DNA of 11,369 nt from Gammaproteobacteria bacterium (GTDB lineage Bacteria > Pseudomonadota > Gammaproteobacteria > SZUA-229). Positions 1 through 7,300 of the stretch are shown here, in pieces. The position numbers and the translations under genes are program-made. The DNA is taken from NCBI GenBank assembly GCA_016191795.1, contig JACPVK010000414.1, positions 1 to 11,369 of the forward strand, read 5' to 3'. Under the pieces are notes generated by a model. The model saw only the letters and a list, made by a program, of their open reading frames with translations. It made no database searches and was not told the DNA's origin. Position 1 is the first letter of the stretch. Every line of letters starts with the position of its first letter.

Positions 1-1222
1 GCATCGTAATCGGGTGAATTACTTCAACATCAATGCCTGCTTTACTAAGTCCGCTTTTGATGTTCAATGCACAGCCAAGATTGTCGCTCAGTAAGTATTT
101 TGCTCGAGATTCCTTAATCTCGTGCACTTTTAACCTGAGAAGTTTTTCTGTCAGTTCGGGAAACAGCATTTGATGGCTGCTACCGGCGCCGCAACATACA
201 GATGTTGCTGGTTCAAAAGCTTGCAGTTGAGGAACGCGTTTCAACGCCCGACGCATGGTGCCGGCAATTTTTAGTTTGTTAAGACTGCTACAGCTCTCAT
301 GAATATAAACGGCTTCGTTAAACGGTTTCAACCGGATAGTTTCCCAGGCGGCAGTTGTTACCAGAAAACTCATAATATCAATTACAGGAGCTGGCAGGTC
401 ATATTGGGCAAGCTGCGCTCCGCAGCCATTAGCAATATAAATTATGTGTGAGATCGGCAGCTTGTTGAAAGCCAGACGATTTTGAGCGATCAATTGATTT
501 GCTTTATCTGGCTGGCCGTGATGCTGGTGCAAGGCGCCACAACATTGTTGATCCTGCGGGATGTGAATGTTGCACCCCAGTCGGGTCAATACTTTTATGG
601 CATTTTGCAGTGTCTCGCCATCAAAACTGGAACCCATGCAGCCGGTGAATAAAGCCACGTCAGCCACAGTTGTGCTGGTGGCGGGATAGAAGGGTCTCAG
701 CCGTGCAGTTTTTGCCTGCCCCAGTATTTCGTTTGAATGCGCAATTTGTGTGCTACCTGCCATTCGCAACACCCTGTCGGTGAGTTTCTGCAAGCCACTG
801 GCCTGGTACCAGTCCAGTGCGGTAGCCAATCGATTTATGCCGCCTTTATGAGACGTCTGGTTAAGTAGTAGAGTCAGCGACCCCGGGCGATCCGTTCTGT
901 GCCTGGCTAACAGTGCCTGTGCATTGTCTATCAGGCGTCCATAGGCGACTTGCGAGGGGCACATGGCTTCACAGGCCATGCAGCCCAGGCAATGGTCCAG
1001 ATGCAGAAGCATGGCCGCGTCCGGCTCGATACGGCCTTGTGCGTAAGCCTGGACGATGGAAATTCGGCCACGAGGCGATTCCGACTCATTTTGGTAAACC
1101 TGATAGGTTGGGCAATGTGGCAGGCACATGCCGCACATAACGCAGCTATCAGCATCCTGTTGCAGGGCCCGGTATACGTCGGTCGGGTTCAGGGTGTCGG
1201 GTTGTGAATCGATGGATTTCAA
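1..1222 (-). CDS. glcF: Glycolate oxidase iron-sulfur subunit (GlcF-like), 3' end cut by window edge
   Basis: This is probably the electron-transfer subunit of a membrane-associated glycolate (2-hydroxyacid) oxidase, passing electrons from the flavin subunit to the respiratory chain. The reverse-strand reading gives about 407 residues. Two 4Fe-4S motifs are visible: CVMCGMCLPHCPTY (Cys 27, 30, 33, 37) and CLGCMACEAMCPS near residue 75. Two CCG-type cysteine-rich domains follow, with FTGCMGSS and QQCCGALHQHHG in the first, then HESCSS and SVCCGAGSSHQ in the second. E. coli GlcF is about 407 residues, so only a short C-terminal tail should be missing. The start is TTG at 1222-1220. An in-frame TGA at 1240-1238 blocks anything longer, and the next ATG lies inside the first cluster motif. 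No good Shine-Dalgarno is visible. No glcD or glcE lies upstream, so the usual D-E-F order is not kept on this side. Family confidence is high; the exact substrate is inferred. Confidence 0.88.
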   Translation of the reverse strand, partial: MKSIDSQPDTLNPTDVYRALQQDADSCVMCGMCLPHCPTYQVYQNESESPRGRISIVQAYAQGRIEPDAAMLLHLDHCLGCMACEAMCPSQVAYGRLIDNAQALLARHRTDRPGSLTLLLNQTSHKGGINRLATALDWYQASGLQKLTDRVLRMAGSTQIAHSNEILGQAKTARLRPFYPATSTTVADVALFTGCMGSSFDGETLQNAIKVLTRLGCNIHIPQDQQCCGALHQHHGQPDKANQLIAQNRLAFNKLPISHIIYIANGCGAQLAQYDLPAPVIDIMSFLVTTAAWETIRLKPFNEAVYIHESCSSLNKLKIAGTMRRALKRVPQLQAFEPATSVCCGAGSSHQMLFPELTEKLLRLKVHEIKESRAKYLLSDNLGCALNIKSGLSKAGIDVEVIHPITM

Positions 1223-1291
1223 AAGATCGTGGGGCTTTCAGGCTGAGGGTATACTTTGTCAGAATGATAGAAATATAACAGGTCACAGGCA

Positions 1292-1597
1292 ATGTCTTAC
1301 TACAAATATCATGTTTTCATTTGCACTAACCAGCGTGAGGCCGGTGAGCTCTGCTGTAATCAGTCTGGTTCCGGTCGAATCAGGGCCTACGCTAAAGACA
1401 GAGTCAAGGCGCTGGGCTTGAAGGGCGATGTGCGTATTAACTCGGCTGGTTGTATGGATCGGTGTGAGCAGGGGCCGGTAATGGTTATTTATCCGGAAGA
1501 GACCTGGTATACCTTTGTGGATGAGCAGGATATGGAAGAAATCATCCAGGAGCATCTGATAAATGGACGTAAGGTTCCTCGCCTGCAGTTGAAATAA
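1292..1597 (+). CDS. Thioredoxin-fold [2Fe-2S] ferredoxin
   Basis: A 101-residue soluble electron carrier of the (2Fe-2S) ferredoxin domain family (COG3411 type). Cys11 in HVFICTNQRE, Cys21-Cys22 in ELCCNQSGS, and Cys54 and Cys58 in SAGCMDRCEQGP give the expected cysteine pattern. The conserved PVMVIYPEETWY segment follows, as in homologues. Four of the five cysteines should bind the cluster, probably 11, 22, 54 and 58. There is no signal peptide or membrane segment. The ATG at 1292 is preceded only by a weak AGG-type ribosome site. The gene is divergent from glcF, with 69 bp between the two starts, so the two could share a control region. Its redox partner is unknown. It has no terminator of its own until 1731-1759. 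Confidence 0.9.
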   Translation: MSYYKYHVFICTNQREAGELCCNQSGSGRIRAYAKDRVKALGLKGDVRINSAGCMDRCEQGPVMVIYPEETWYTFVDEQDMEEIIQEHLINGRKVPRLQLK

Positions 1598-1623
1598 GTT
1601 GTTGGCAGCAGGCGTGTTCTGAC

Positions 1624-1652
1624 TTGCAAACAACGCGGATGTATATTAGAAT
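1624..1652 (+). promoter_or_regulatory. Candidate sigma70 promoter (TTGCAA / TAGAAT)
   Basis: TTGCAA at 1624-1629 and TAGAAT at 1647-1652 are separated by exactly 17 bp, and TAGAAT matches the -10 consensus at five of six positions. It lies 27 bp after the ferredoxin stop, so it could start a separate RNA near 1659 or an early rplM leader. It is a pattern match only. Confidence 0.4.
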
Positions 1653-1658
1653 AGTCTC

Positions 1659-1759
1659 ATGTTCTGAATCTCCGGCATTTCCGGATTTGATTCGAACTGA
1701 CTCCTCCATCCTCCTTTGGTGGTTTATTTGGCGTGGCACCCCCTGTCACGCTTTTTTTT
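1659..1759 (+). ncRNA. Candidate ~100-nt small RNA or rplM leader
   Basis: The stretch between the candidate promoter at 1624-1652 and the strong terminator at 1731-1759 has no convincing reading frame. It holds a short CCGG/CCGG hairpin near 1676-1685 and a pyrimidine-rich run, CTCCTCCATCCTCC, at 1701-1714. That run contains two CCTCC cores complementary to Shine-Dalgarno GGAGG. The terminator loop is also C-rich (ACCCCCT). A C-rich seed plus a U8-tailed terminator is typical of base-pairing sRNAs, but the stretch may simply be the ferredoxin 3' UTR or an attenuated leader of rplM. The 5' end is inferred from promoter spacing. Confidence 0.35.
1731..1759 (+). terminator. Rho-independent terminator before rplM
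   Basis: GCGTGGC (1731-1737) pairs with GTCACGC (1745-1751), seven pairs including one G-U. The loop is ACCCCCT and eight T follow at 1752-1759. It closes the ferredoxin transcript or the candidate small RNA, and separates both from the rplM promoter. Confidence 0.85.
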
Positions 1760-1796
1760 GCCCAAAATTCAGGTAGTTAGGCTGTCGAGTAACATT

Positions 1797-1822
1797 GTTA
1801 AAAACGGTTTGTTGTTTTTAAC
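1797..1822. repeat. 9-bp dyad abutting the rplM -35 box
   Basis: GTTAAAAAC (1797-1805) and GTTTTTAAC (1814-1822) are perfect inverted copies around an 8-nt centre. The right arm ends immediately before the candidate -35 hexamer at 1823. It could be an operator, or an A/T-rich UP-like element. As RNA it would be a weak hairpin without a T tract. Confidence 0.5.
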
Positions 1823-1851
1823 TTGTTTACTGCAAATGAATTCTGTATTAT
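1823..1851 (+). promoter_or_regulatory. Likely rplM-rpsI promoter
   Basis: TTGTTT at 1823-1828 and TATTAT at 1846-1851 are 17 bp apart. Transcription would start near 1858, giving a leader of about 35 nt that contains the AGGA ribosome site at 1883-1886. The -35 is poor (three of six) and the -10 is good (five of six). Confidence 0.5.
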
Positions 1852-1892
1852 TCGCCGCCTTTCCGTTCAAGCGAAGATCTGTAGGAAATATC

Positions 1893-2327
1893 ATGAAAAC
1901 ATTCAGTGCCAAAAACGAAACCGTCAAACGTGACTGGTACGTTGTGAACGCCGATGGCAAGACTCTGGGCCGTCTGGCCACTGAAATTGCCCGCCGTTTG
2001 CGTGGCAAGCACAAAGCCATTTATACGCCGCACGTTGATACCGGTGATTACATCGTTGTCATCAATGCCGAAAAGGTCAAAGTGACCGGCAAGAAGGCGA
2101 CCGACAAGATTTACTACTGGCATACCGGTTTTATCGGTGGTATCAAGTCCATCAACTTTGAAAAGTTGATTGCCAAGAAACCCGAACTGGTGATTGAGCG
2201 CGCCGTAAAAGGCATGTTGCCCAAAGGCCCGCTGGGTCGGGCCATGTATACCAAGCTCAAGGTATTCGCAGGCCCTACACACACTCACACAGCCCAGCAG
2301 CCACAACCGCTGGAAATTAATTGCTGA
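1893..2327 (+). CDS. rplM: 50S ribosomal protein L13
   Basis: A 144-residue large-subunit protein; E. coli L13 has 142. It binds 23S rRNA early in 50S assembly. Diagnostic segments are RDWYVVNADGKTLGRLATE, HVDTGDYIVVINAEK, YYWHTGFIGG and the end MLPKGPLGRAMYTKLKVFAG. The frame is open upstream to 1716, but the ATG at 1893 is the right start. It has AGGA six bases upstream, aligns with MKTF of the family, and the upstream residues do not resemble L13. It is the first gene of the conserved rplM-rpsI pair, 43 bp ahead of rpsI. Confidence 0.98.
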   Translation: MKTFSAKNETVKRDWYVVNADGKTLGRLATEIARRLRGKHKAIYTPHVDTGDYIVVINAEKVKVTGKKATDKIYYWHTGFIGGIKSINFEKLIAKKPELVIERAVKGMLPKGPLGRAMYTKLKVFAGPTHTHTAQQPQPLEINC

Positions 2328-2337
2328 TTTTATCTAA

Positions 2338-2359
2338 ACAGATAGATCTAGACAGATAG
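2338..2359. repeat. Short direct repeat in the rplM-rpsI spacer
   Basis: ACAGATAG occurs at 2338-2345 and 2352-2359, a 14-bp period. TATCT at 2331-2335 can also pair with AGATA at 2340-2344. This is a possible small structure just upstream of the rpsI ribosome site (AGGA at 2361-2364), where translational control of S9 could act. It may also be chance. Confidence 0.25.
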
Positions 2360-2370
2360 CAGGAATCGTT

Positions 2371-2763
2371 ATGGCAGAAACACAATATTACGCAACCGGT
2401 CGCCGCAAAACCTCCAGCGCACGCGTTTTTATGCGCGTTGGCAGTGGCAGCATCGTCGTCAACGGCAGCCCGGTTGATGAATACTTTGGTCGTCAGACTG
2501 CTCGCATGGTGGTTCGCCAGCCGCTGGATGTTGTGAGCATGGGTAACAAGTTTGATTTCCATATCACGGTAACAGGCGGTGGTGGTACCGGTCAGTCTGG
2601 CGCCATCCGCCACGGTATTACCCGCGCCCTGATCGCCTATGACGAAAGTCTGCGCAGCCCGCTGCGTAAGGCCGGCTTTGTGACTCGTGATGCACGTGAA
2701 GTTGAACGTAAGAAAGTTGGTCTGCGTAAAGCTCGTCGCGCTACCCAGTTCTCCAAGCGTTAA
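2371..2763 (+). CDS. rpsI: 30S ribosomal protein S9
   Basis: A 130-residue small-subunit protein, the same length as E. coli S9. Its C-terminal tail reaches the ribosomal P site. Family landmarks are YYATGRRKTSSARVF near the N-terminus, DEYFGRQTARMVVRQPL, the glycine-rich TGGGGTGQSGAIRHGITRAL, and the basic tail RKKVGLRKARRATQFSKR ending in the invariant SKR. The ATG has AGGA six bases upstream. It is translated after rplM on the same transcript. A tRNA gene begins 21 bp after its stop, where many gammaproteobacteria instead carry petABC or sspAB. Confidence 0.98.
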   Translation: MAETQYYATGRRKTSSARVFMRVGSGSIVVNGSPVDEYFGRQTARMVVRQPLDVVSMGNKFDFHITVTGGGGTGQSGAIRHGITRALIAYDESLRSPLRKAGFVTRDAREVERKKVGLRKARRATQFSKR

Positions 2764-2784
2764 TTCGACGTTTCCAGGTTTTTC

Positions 2785-2858
2785 TGGGGAATCGTCTAAT
2801 GGTAGGACAGCGGTCTCTGACACCGTCAATCTTGGTTCAAATCCAGGTTCCCCAGCCA
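2785..2858 (+). tRNA. tRNA-Gln (anticodon CTG)
   Basis: This is a complete cloverleaf. The acceptor arms TGGGGAA (2785-2791) and TTCCCCA (2848-2854) are followed by discriminator G and an encoded CCA. The D stem is GTC/GAC around a loop with GG. The anticodon stem GCGGT/ACCGT encloses the loop CTCTGAC, with anticodon CTG at 2817-2819, which reads the glutamine codon CAG. The T arm is CTTGG-TTCAAAT-CCAGG. The variable loop is four bases. The T-A/G acceptor start resembles other bacterial tRNA-Gln. With rpsI 21 bp upstream and a terminator right after, it is probably processed from the rplM-rpsI transcript. Confidence 0.96.
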
Positions 2859-2861
2859 TAC

Positions 2862-2885
2862 AAAACCCGCTTCGGCGGGTTTTTT
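2862..2885 (+). terminator. Rho-independent terminator after tRNA-Gln
   Basis: CCCGC (2866-2870) and GCGGG (2875-2879) close a TTCG tetraloop. Flanking AAAA and TTTTTT lengthen the stem and supply the U tract. It starts four bases after the tRNA CCA and ends the rplM-rpsI-tRNA unit. Confidence 0.92.
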
Positions 2886-3031
2886 ATTGCCTGAAATCTG
2901 TCAAGGGAGGCATGGTCACGGCTCCCTGCCCAGCATGTTTTATAGCAAGTTTTTTCTTAAGAATTGAGGCGTATCAAATGCGGGGTGCTGGTAATTCCGG
3001 ATACTGCGTTTTTGAGTGGGTTATGTTGCGG

Positions 3032-3065
3032 TTTTCACGTAACTGTAACAAATCTGCCACATAAT
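3032..3065 (+). promoter_or_regulatory. Pho-box-like heptamer array with -10
   Basis: Three heptamers repeat every 11 bp: TTTTCAC (3032), CTGTAAC (3043) and CTGCCAC (3054), with 4-bp A/T-rich spacers GTAA and AAAT. PhoB boxes are CTGTCAT-like heptamers with the same 7+4 spacing. Ten bases after the second heptamer is CATAAT (3060-3065), the spacing seen at E. coli phoA, and no sigma70 -35 sits there, as expected for a PhoB-activated promoter. The distance to the porin start is about 165 bp, and the heptamers are imperfect. Confidence 0.4.
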
Positions 3066-3125
3066 ACTTCTCAGGAAATACTGCCTTAAAACAGTGTCTC
3101 CATGAAGAATTTACCGGTCAAGATG

Positions 3126-3153
3126 TTGACTTGCTCTGGTAATTGTTTATAAA
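3126..3153 (+). promoter_or_regulatory. Sigma70-type porin promoter
   Basis: TTGACT (3126-3131) and TATAAA (3148-3153) each match the consensus at five of six positions and are 16 bp apart. Transcription would begin near 3160, leaving a leader of about 70 nt before the porin. This is the strongest promoter match in the window. Confidence 0.6.
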
Positions 3154-3186
3154 TAGGCACGACTTTTTGGTCTGACCACACAAGAA

Positions 3187-3200
3187 GTCATAGCTATGAC
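3187..3200. repeat. 14-bp perfect palindrome in porin leader
   Basis: GTCATAGCTATGAC is a perfect palindrome about 27 bp downstream of the predicted porin start point and 30 bp before the ATG. It could be an operator for a dimeric regulator or a small leader hairpin (GTCAT/ATGAC around AGCT). Confidence 0.5.
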
Positions 3201-3230
3201 CCAATAACAATCATGCAGGAGTCTTGCATA

Positions 3231-4196
3231 ATGAATAAACGTTTACTTGCAATCGCAATCGCAGCCGGCCTGGCTGTATCCTCAAATGTAATGGCTGAAG
3301 GCGCCGAAATTTATGGTATTGCTCATGTCTCCGTAGACAAGATGTCATACGATGATTCCGCAGAAGCTGATGACTGGAATGTAACCAGCAGAAATTCTCG
3401 CCTTGGTGTTAAAGGTTCGGAAGATCTGGGCGGTGGTATGAAAGCTGTGTATAAGATGGAGTTTTCAGTTGATGTTTCTGACGCTGGCACATTAGGTGGT
3501 CGTAACCAGTACGTAGGTGTTTCAGCCGGTATGGGTACTGTACTGTTAGGTCGTCACGACTCACCAACCAAGATGGCACAGGGCAAAGCCGATGTATTCA
3601 ATGACACCATCGCTGACATGGCCAACTTCGGCGTTGATGGCGATGAGCGTTTCACTAACACCATTACCTACTTCAGCCCAAAAATGGGTGGCATGCAGGC
3701 AATCGTACAGTTGAAACCAGGTGAAGGCGTAGCCTGTGCCGGTGACGTGTGCGATGGCATAGCTGATGGCACTTCTCTGTCATTCACCTATGAAGCAGGC
3801 GATCTGTATGTCGGTTTTGGTATGGACAGCGGCGACCTGATCGCTGACCAGATGCGTTTGGCTGCAACCTACAAAATAGATACATTGCAGGTTGGTTTTC
3901 TCTATAACGCACGTTCAGATGACGCTTTAGCTGCTACAGACAATGCTGAAGACGAAGTGGCTATGGGTCTGAGTGCCAAGTTTGGTATGGGTGACAATGC
4001 TGTCAAAGCTCAGTTCTTCCAGTTGTCTGATATTGACGGCACCGCCAATGATGACGCAACAAACATCACTCTTGGTTACGACATGAACATGTCTGCACGT
4101 ACTACTGTGTACGCGCTGTACAGCATGTATAGCCCAGACGTTACTCCAGATGATGACGTAACTGCATTTTCAGTGGGTGTATCTCACAGCTTCTAA
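3231..4196 (+). CDS. Outer-membrane porin, Gram-negative general porin family
   Basis: A 321-residue beta-barrel porin, probably trimeric and of 16 strands, letting small solutes cross the outer membrane. The first 22 residues form a signal peptide (MNKRLL, hydrophobic core, SSNVMA cut before EG). NSRLGVKGSEDLGGGMKAVY matches the early strands of neisserial and burkholderial porins. GRHDSPTKMA with DVFNDTIADM (about 108-130) is the constriction loop 3. The chain ends VGVSHSF, with the C-terminal Phe recognised by the BAM complex. The start at 3231 is set by AGGAG nine bases upstream. The barrel is notably acidic, which suggests cation rather than phosphate preference. Cys169 and Cys174 lie close together in a predicted loop and could form a disulfide. 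It is monocistronic, with its own terminator. Substrate unknown. Confidence 0.92.
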   Translation: MNKRLLAIAIAAGLAVSSNVMAEGAEIYGIAHVSVDKMSYDDSAEADDWNVTSRNSRLGVKGSEDLGGGMKAVYKMEFSVDVSDAGTLGGRNQYVGVSAGMGTVLLGRHDSPTKMAQGKADVFNDTIADMANFGVDGDERFTNTITYFSPKMGGMQAIVQLKPGEGVACAGDVCDGIADGTSLSFTYEAGDLYVGFGMDSGDLIADQMRLAATYKIDTLQVGFLYNARSDDALAATDNAEDEVAMGLSAKFGMGDNAVKAQFFQLSDIDGTANDDATNITLGYDMNMSARTTVYALYSMYSPDVTPDDDVTAFSVGVSHSF

Positions 4197-4222
4197 TCTC
4201 TCACGAGGTTAATTGCTAAAAG

Positions 4223-4246
4223 AACGGGGCTTCGGCCCCGTTTTTT
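4223..4246 (+). terminator. Rho-independent terminator after porin
   Basis: AACGGGGC (4223-4230) pairs with GCCCCGTT (4235-4242) around a TTCG tetraloop, followed by a T run to 4246. It starts 26 bp after the porin stop. Confidence 0.95.
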
Positions 4247-4387
4247 ATTGTTTTAAAAAACACCACTATGAAATAGTACGGCAGACGATTAATCCACCTG
4301 CATTGTTCAGGTTTGGAGTGGCGAGCGGTGTGTTAATATTTACATCTCCTTTTTGCGGCCATTAGCCAGCCTGAAGATCAATTCATA

Positions 4388-7300
4388 ATGACCACTCAAT
4401 CCAGCCGCATTCGCGAAATTCCCTATAACTACACCTCGTTTTCTGATCGCGAAATCGTTATTCGTTTTCTGGGTGAACCCACCTGGGAATTACTCAACGT
4501 ATTACGCGGCGAACGTCGCACCGGTCATTCAGCGCGCATGCTGTTTGAGGTGCTGGGTGATATGTGGGTCATTACCCGTAATCCGTTTATTCAGGATGAC
4601 TTGCTGGAAAATAAAAAACGCAGGCGTTTGTTGGTGTCGGCCTTGCATCATCGGCTGGATCAAATTGTGGCGCGTGCTGCCGGCAACGAAAAAGCGCTGC
4701 AACTGGAAGCGCAGGCACGTGCAGCCGTGAACCGGTTTTCCGACTGGTTTGAGACCCAGCATGCCTTACGTCAAAAAGCGCGACATGTGTTTGGTCGTGT
4801 TACTCGCCATGACAATATTGATTACAGCGGCATTGCGCGCGTATCGCACGTAACCGATGCCACAGACTGGCGTGTCGAGTTTCCTTTTGTTGTGCTGACG
4901 CCGGATAGCGAGGCAGAAATACCCTTGCTGGTGAAAGCCTGTACCGAGCTCAATCTCACCATTATCGCCCGCGGCGGTGGTACCGGTTACACCGGTGGCG
5001 CGGTTCCGCTGTATGAGAATACTGCCGTCATCAACATGGAAAAACTGGAAGCGCTGTCAGCGGTAGAGCAGCGCACGATACCCGGCCAGTCAAAGCCGGT
5101 AGCGACGGTACGTTGTGAAGCCGGTGTGGTGACTAAACGCGTATCGGAACTGGCCACGCAGCATGGGCTGGTATTCGCCGTTGACCCAACCTCGCAGGAT
5201 GCCTCGACCATTGGTGGCAACATTGCCATGAACGCCGGTGGCAAAAAAGCGGTGATGTGGGGTACCACGCTGGATAATTTGTTGAGCTGGCGCATGGTCA
5301 CGGCGGATGGTAACTGGCTGGATGTGGAACGGCTGGATCACAACATGGGAAAAATACATGAGCCGGAGACCGTCACGTTTCGCGTAACACGCCAGGATGC
5401 AAAAAAGAAAACTCCGATTGGTGAGGCGAAAATTTTAACCTTCGCAGGAAAATCCCTGCGCAAGGAAGGTCTGGGCAAGGATGTGACCGATAAATTTCTC
5501 GGCGGCCTGCCCGGTGTTCAAAAAGAAGGTTGCGATGGTTTGATAACTTCGGCGGTATTTGTGCTGCATCGCATGCCACCCTGTATTCGAACTGTATGTC
5601 TGGAGTTTTATGGCACGGATTTGCGTGAATCGGTGCCGGCCATTGTTGAGATAAAAGATTATCTGGATAAAAACCCGGAGATTTTATTATCCGGCCTGGA
5701 GCATCTCGACGACCGCTATATCAAGGCCGTTAAATACAGCCCGAAAGCAGCGCGCGGTGCCTTGCCAAAAATGCTGCTGATAGCCGATATAGTTGGTAAT
5801 GATGAAAAAGCGGTGGCGGAAGCGGCATCGCATGTGGTTCATCTTGCCAATGCGCGCCATGCAGAGGGATTTATCGCGGTCAGTGCAGAGGCGCGTAAAA
5901 AATTCTGGTCAGAGCGCGCGCGTACGGCCGCCATTGCGTCGCATACCAATGCGTTCAAAATTAATGAAGACGTGGTGATACCTCTGCATCGTCTGGCGGA
6001 CTATTCCGAAGGTATAGAACGCATTAATGTTGAGCAATCTATTGCCAACAAGTTACGTTTGCTGGATGCGATAGATGAATGCTTGCAGAAAAGTCGTCAG
6101 CAATTCGTCAAGACAGAGATTGAAAGTGATCGCATTCTGGGTGCGCGTTTTGAAGCGGCACAAAAAACCGTTGTTAACGTACGTAACCGCTGGGAAACAT
6201 TGCTGGCGCATCTCGATGATCCGGTTACCAGTCAGCAGCCTGTATTATTACCGGCCGAAATAAATAAAATCGCCGAGGGCGATAGCGTGATTCGCGCCAT
6301 CTTGCGCTATGACATTCGTGTGTCCTATCGTCGTGAAATCGAACAACCCCTGAAACAGATTTTCAGCGGCCATGACATGGTGGCGATTCAGTCCAAGCTG
6401 GATACAGTACACAAGGAAATATTATCCAGTCGATTGTTTGTTGCGTTACATATGCATGCCGGTGATGGCAATGTGCATACCAATATTCCGGTAAACTCCA
6501 ATGATTACGCCATGATGCAACAGGCCGAGCGTATAGTTGATCGTGTTATGAAGCTGGCTGTCGATCTGGGCGGTGTTATTTCCGGTGAACATGGCATTGG
6601 TATTACCAAATTTCAGTATCTTGAGCCGCAGGCGATTGAGGCCTTTTCGCGTTATAAACAGGAAGTTGATCCACAGGAGCGTTTCAATCGTGGCAAGTTG
6701 CAGGCACAAACCGGCGGCCTGGAACGTGCCTACACACCCTCGTTGCGATTATTGAAACAGGAAGCGATTATTCTTGAGGAAAGCGAGCTCGGCGAACTCA
6801 ACGATATGGTGGCGAATTGCTTGCGTTGCGGCAAATGCAAACCAAAATGTACCACACATGTGCCTGCTGCCAATTTATTGTATTCCCCGCGTAATAAAAT
6901 TCTGGCTTCGGGTTTAATAACGGAAGCTTTTTTGTATGAAGAACAAACTCGCCGCGGTATTTCGGTGCGGCATTTTGAAGAGATGAATGACCTGGCCGAT
7001 CACTGCACGATCTGTCATCGTTGTCTGGCACCGTGCCCGGTGGATATTGATTTTGGCGATGTCACCATCAAGATGCGGCATATTCTGAAAATGCAGGGCA
7101 AGCGTCGCAGCCATATTGGTACGCGTTTGTCGATGGCGTTTCTTAATGTGAGCAAACCCAATACTGTGAAATTCATGCGGGCCGCGTTAATTCAGGCTGG
7201 TTATGCCGGGCAGCGTTTATCGCATACCGTGCTGGGCCTGTTCCCGGGATTACTGGCAAGGAAACGTCGTCCCTCGGCAACCACCGGCAAGCCCGTGGTG

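Larger units (their letters stand above)
2886..3230 (+). promoter_or_regulatory. Porin upstream control region (345 bp, no gene seen)
   Basis: No credible reading frame lies here. Besides the sites listed separately there is a small inverted repeat, AGGGAG (2904-2909) with CTCCCT (2922-2927), and an A/T-rich stretch around 2940-2965. The leader to the porin is long. The ribosome site AGGAG at 3217-3221 lies nine bases before the ATG at 3231. The in-frame ATG at 3213 sits on the wrong side of that site and would add six residues before the signal peptide. Confidence 0.6.

Noticed and set aside
1716..1892. 59-residue N-terminal extension of the L13 reading frame
   Set aside because: It spans the terminator and the rplM promoter, has no ribosome site and no resemblance to L13; the ATG at 1893 has a good AGGA.
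2317..2859. 180-residue reverse-strand frame across rpsI and the tRNA
   Set aside because: It is antisense to the S9 gene and a tRNA and has no ribosome-site or family support.
2898..2904. CTGTCAA heptamer resembling half a Pho box
   Set aside because: No partner heptamer lies 11 bp to either side; unlike the 3032-3060 array, it stands alone.
4296..4387. Operator or promoter for the fusion gene
   Set aside because: Weak matches only (for example TAATAT near 4333 and a 5-bp ACCTG/CAGGT dyad); not strong enough to annotate.
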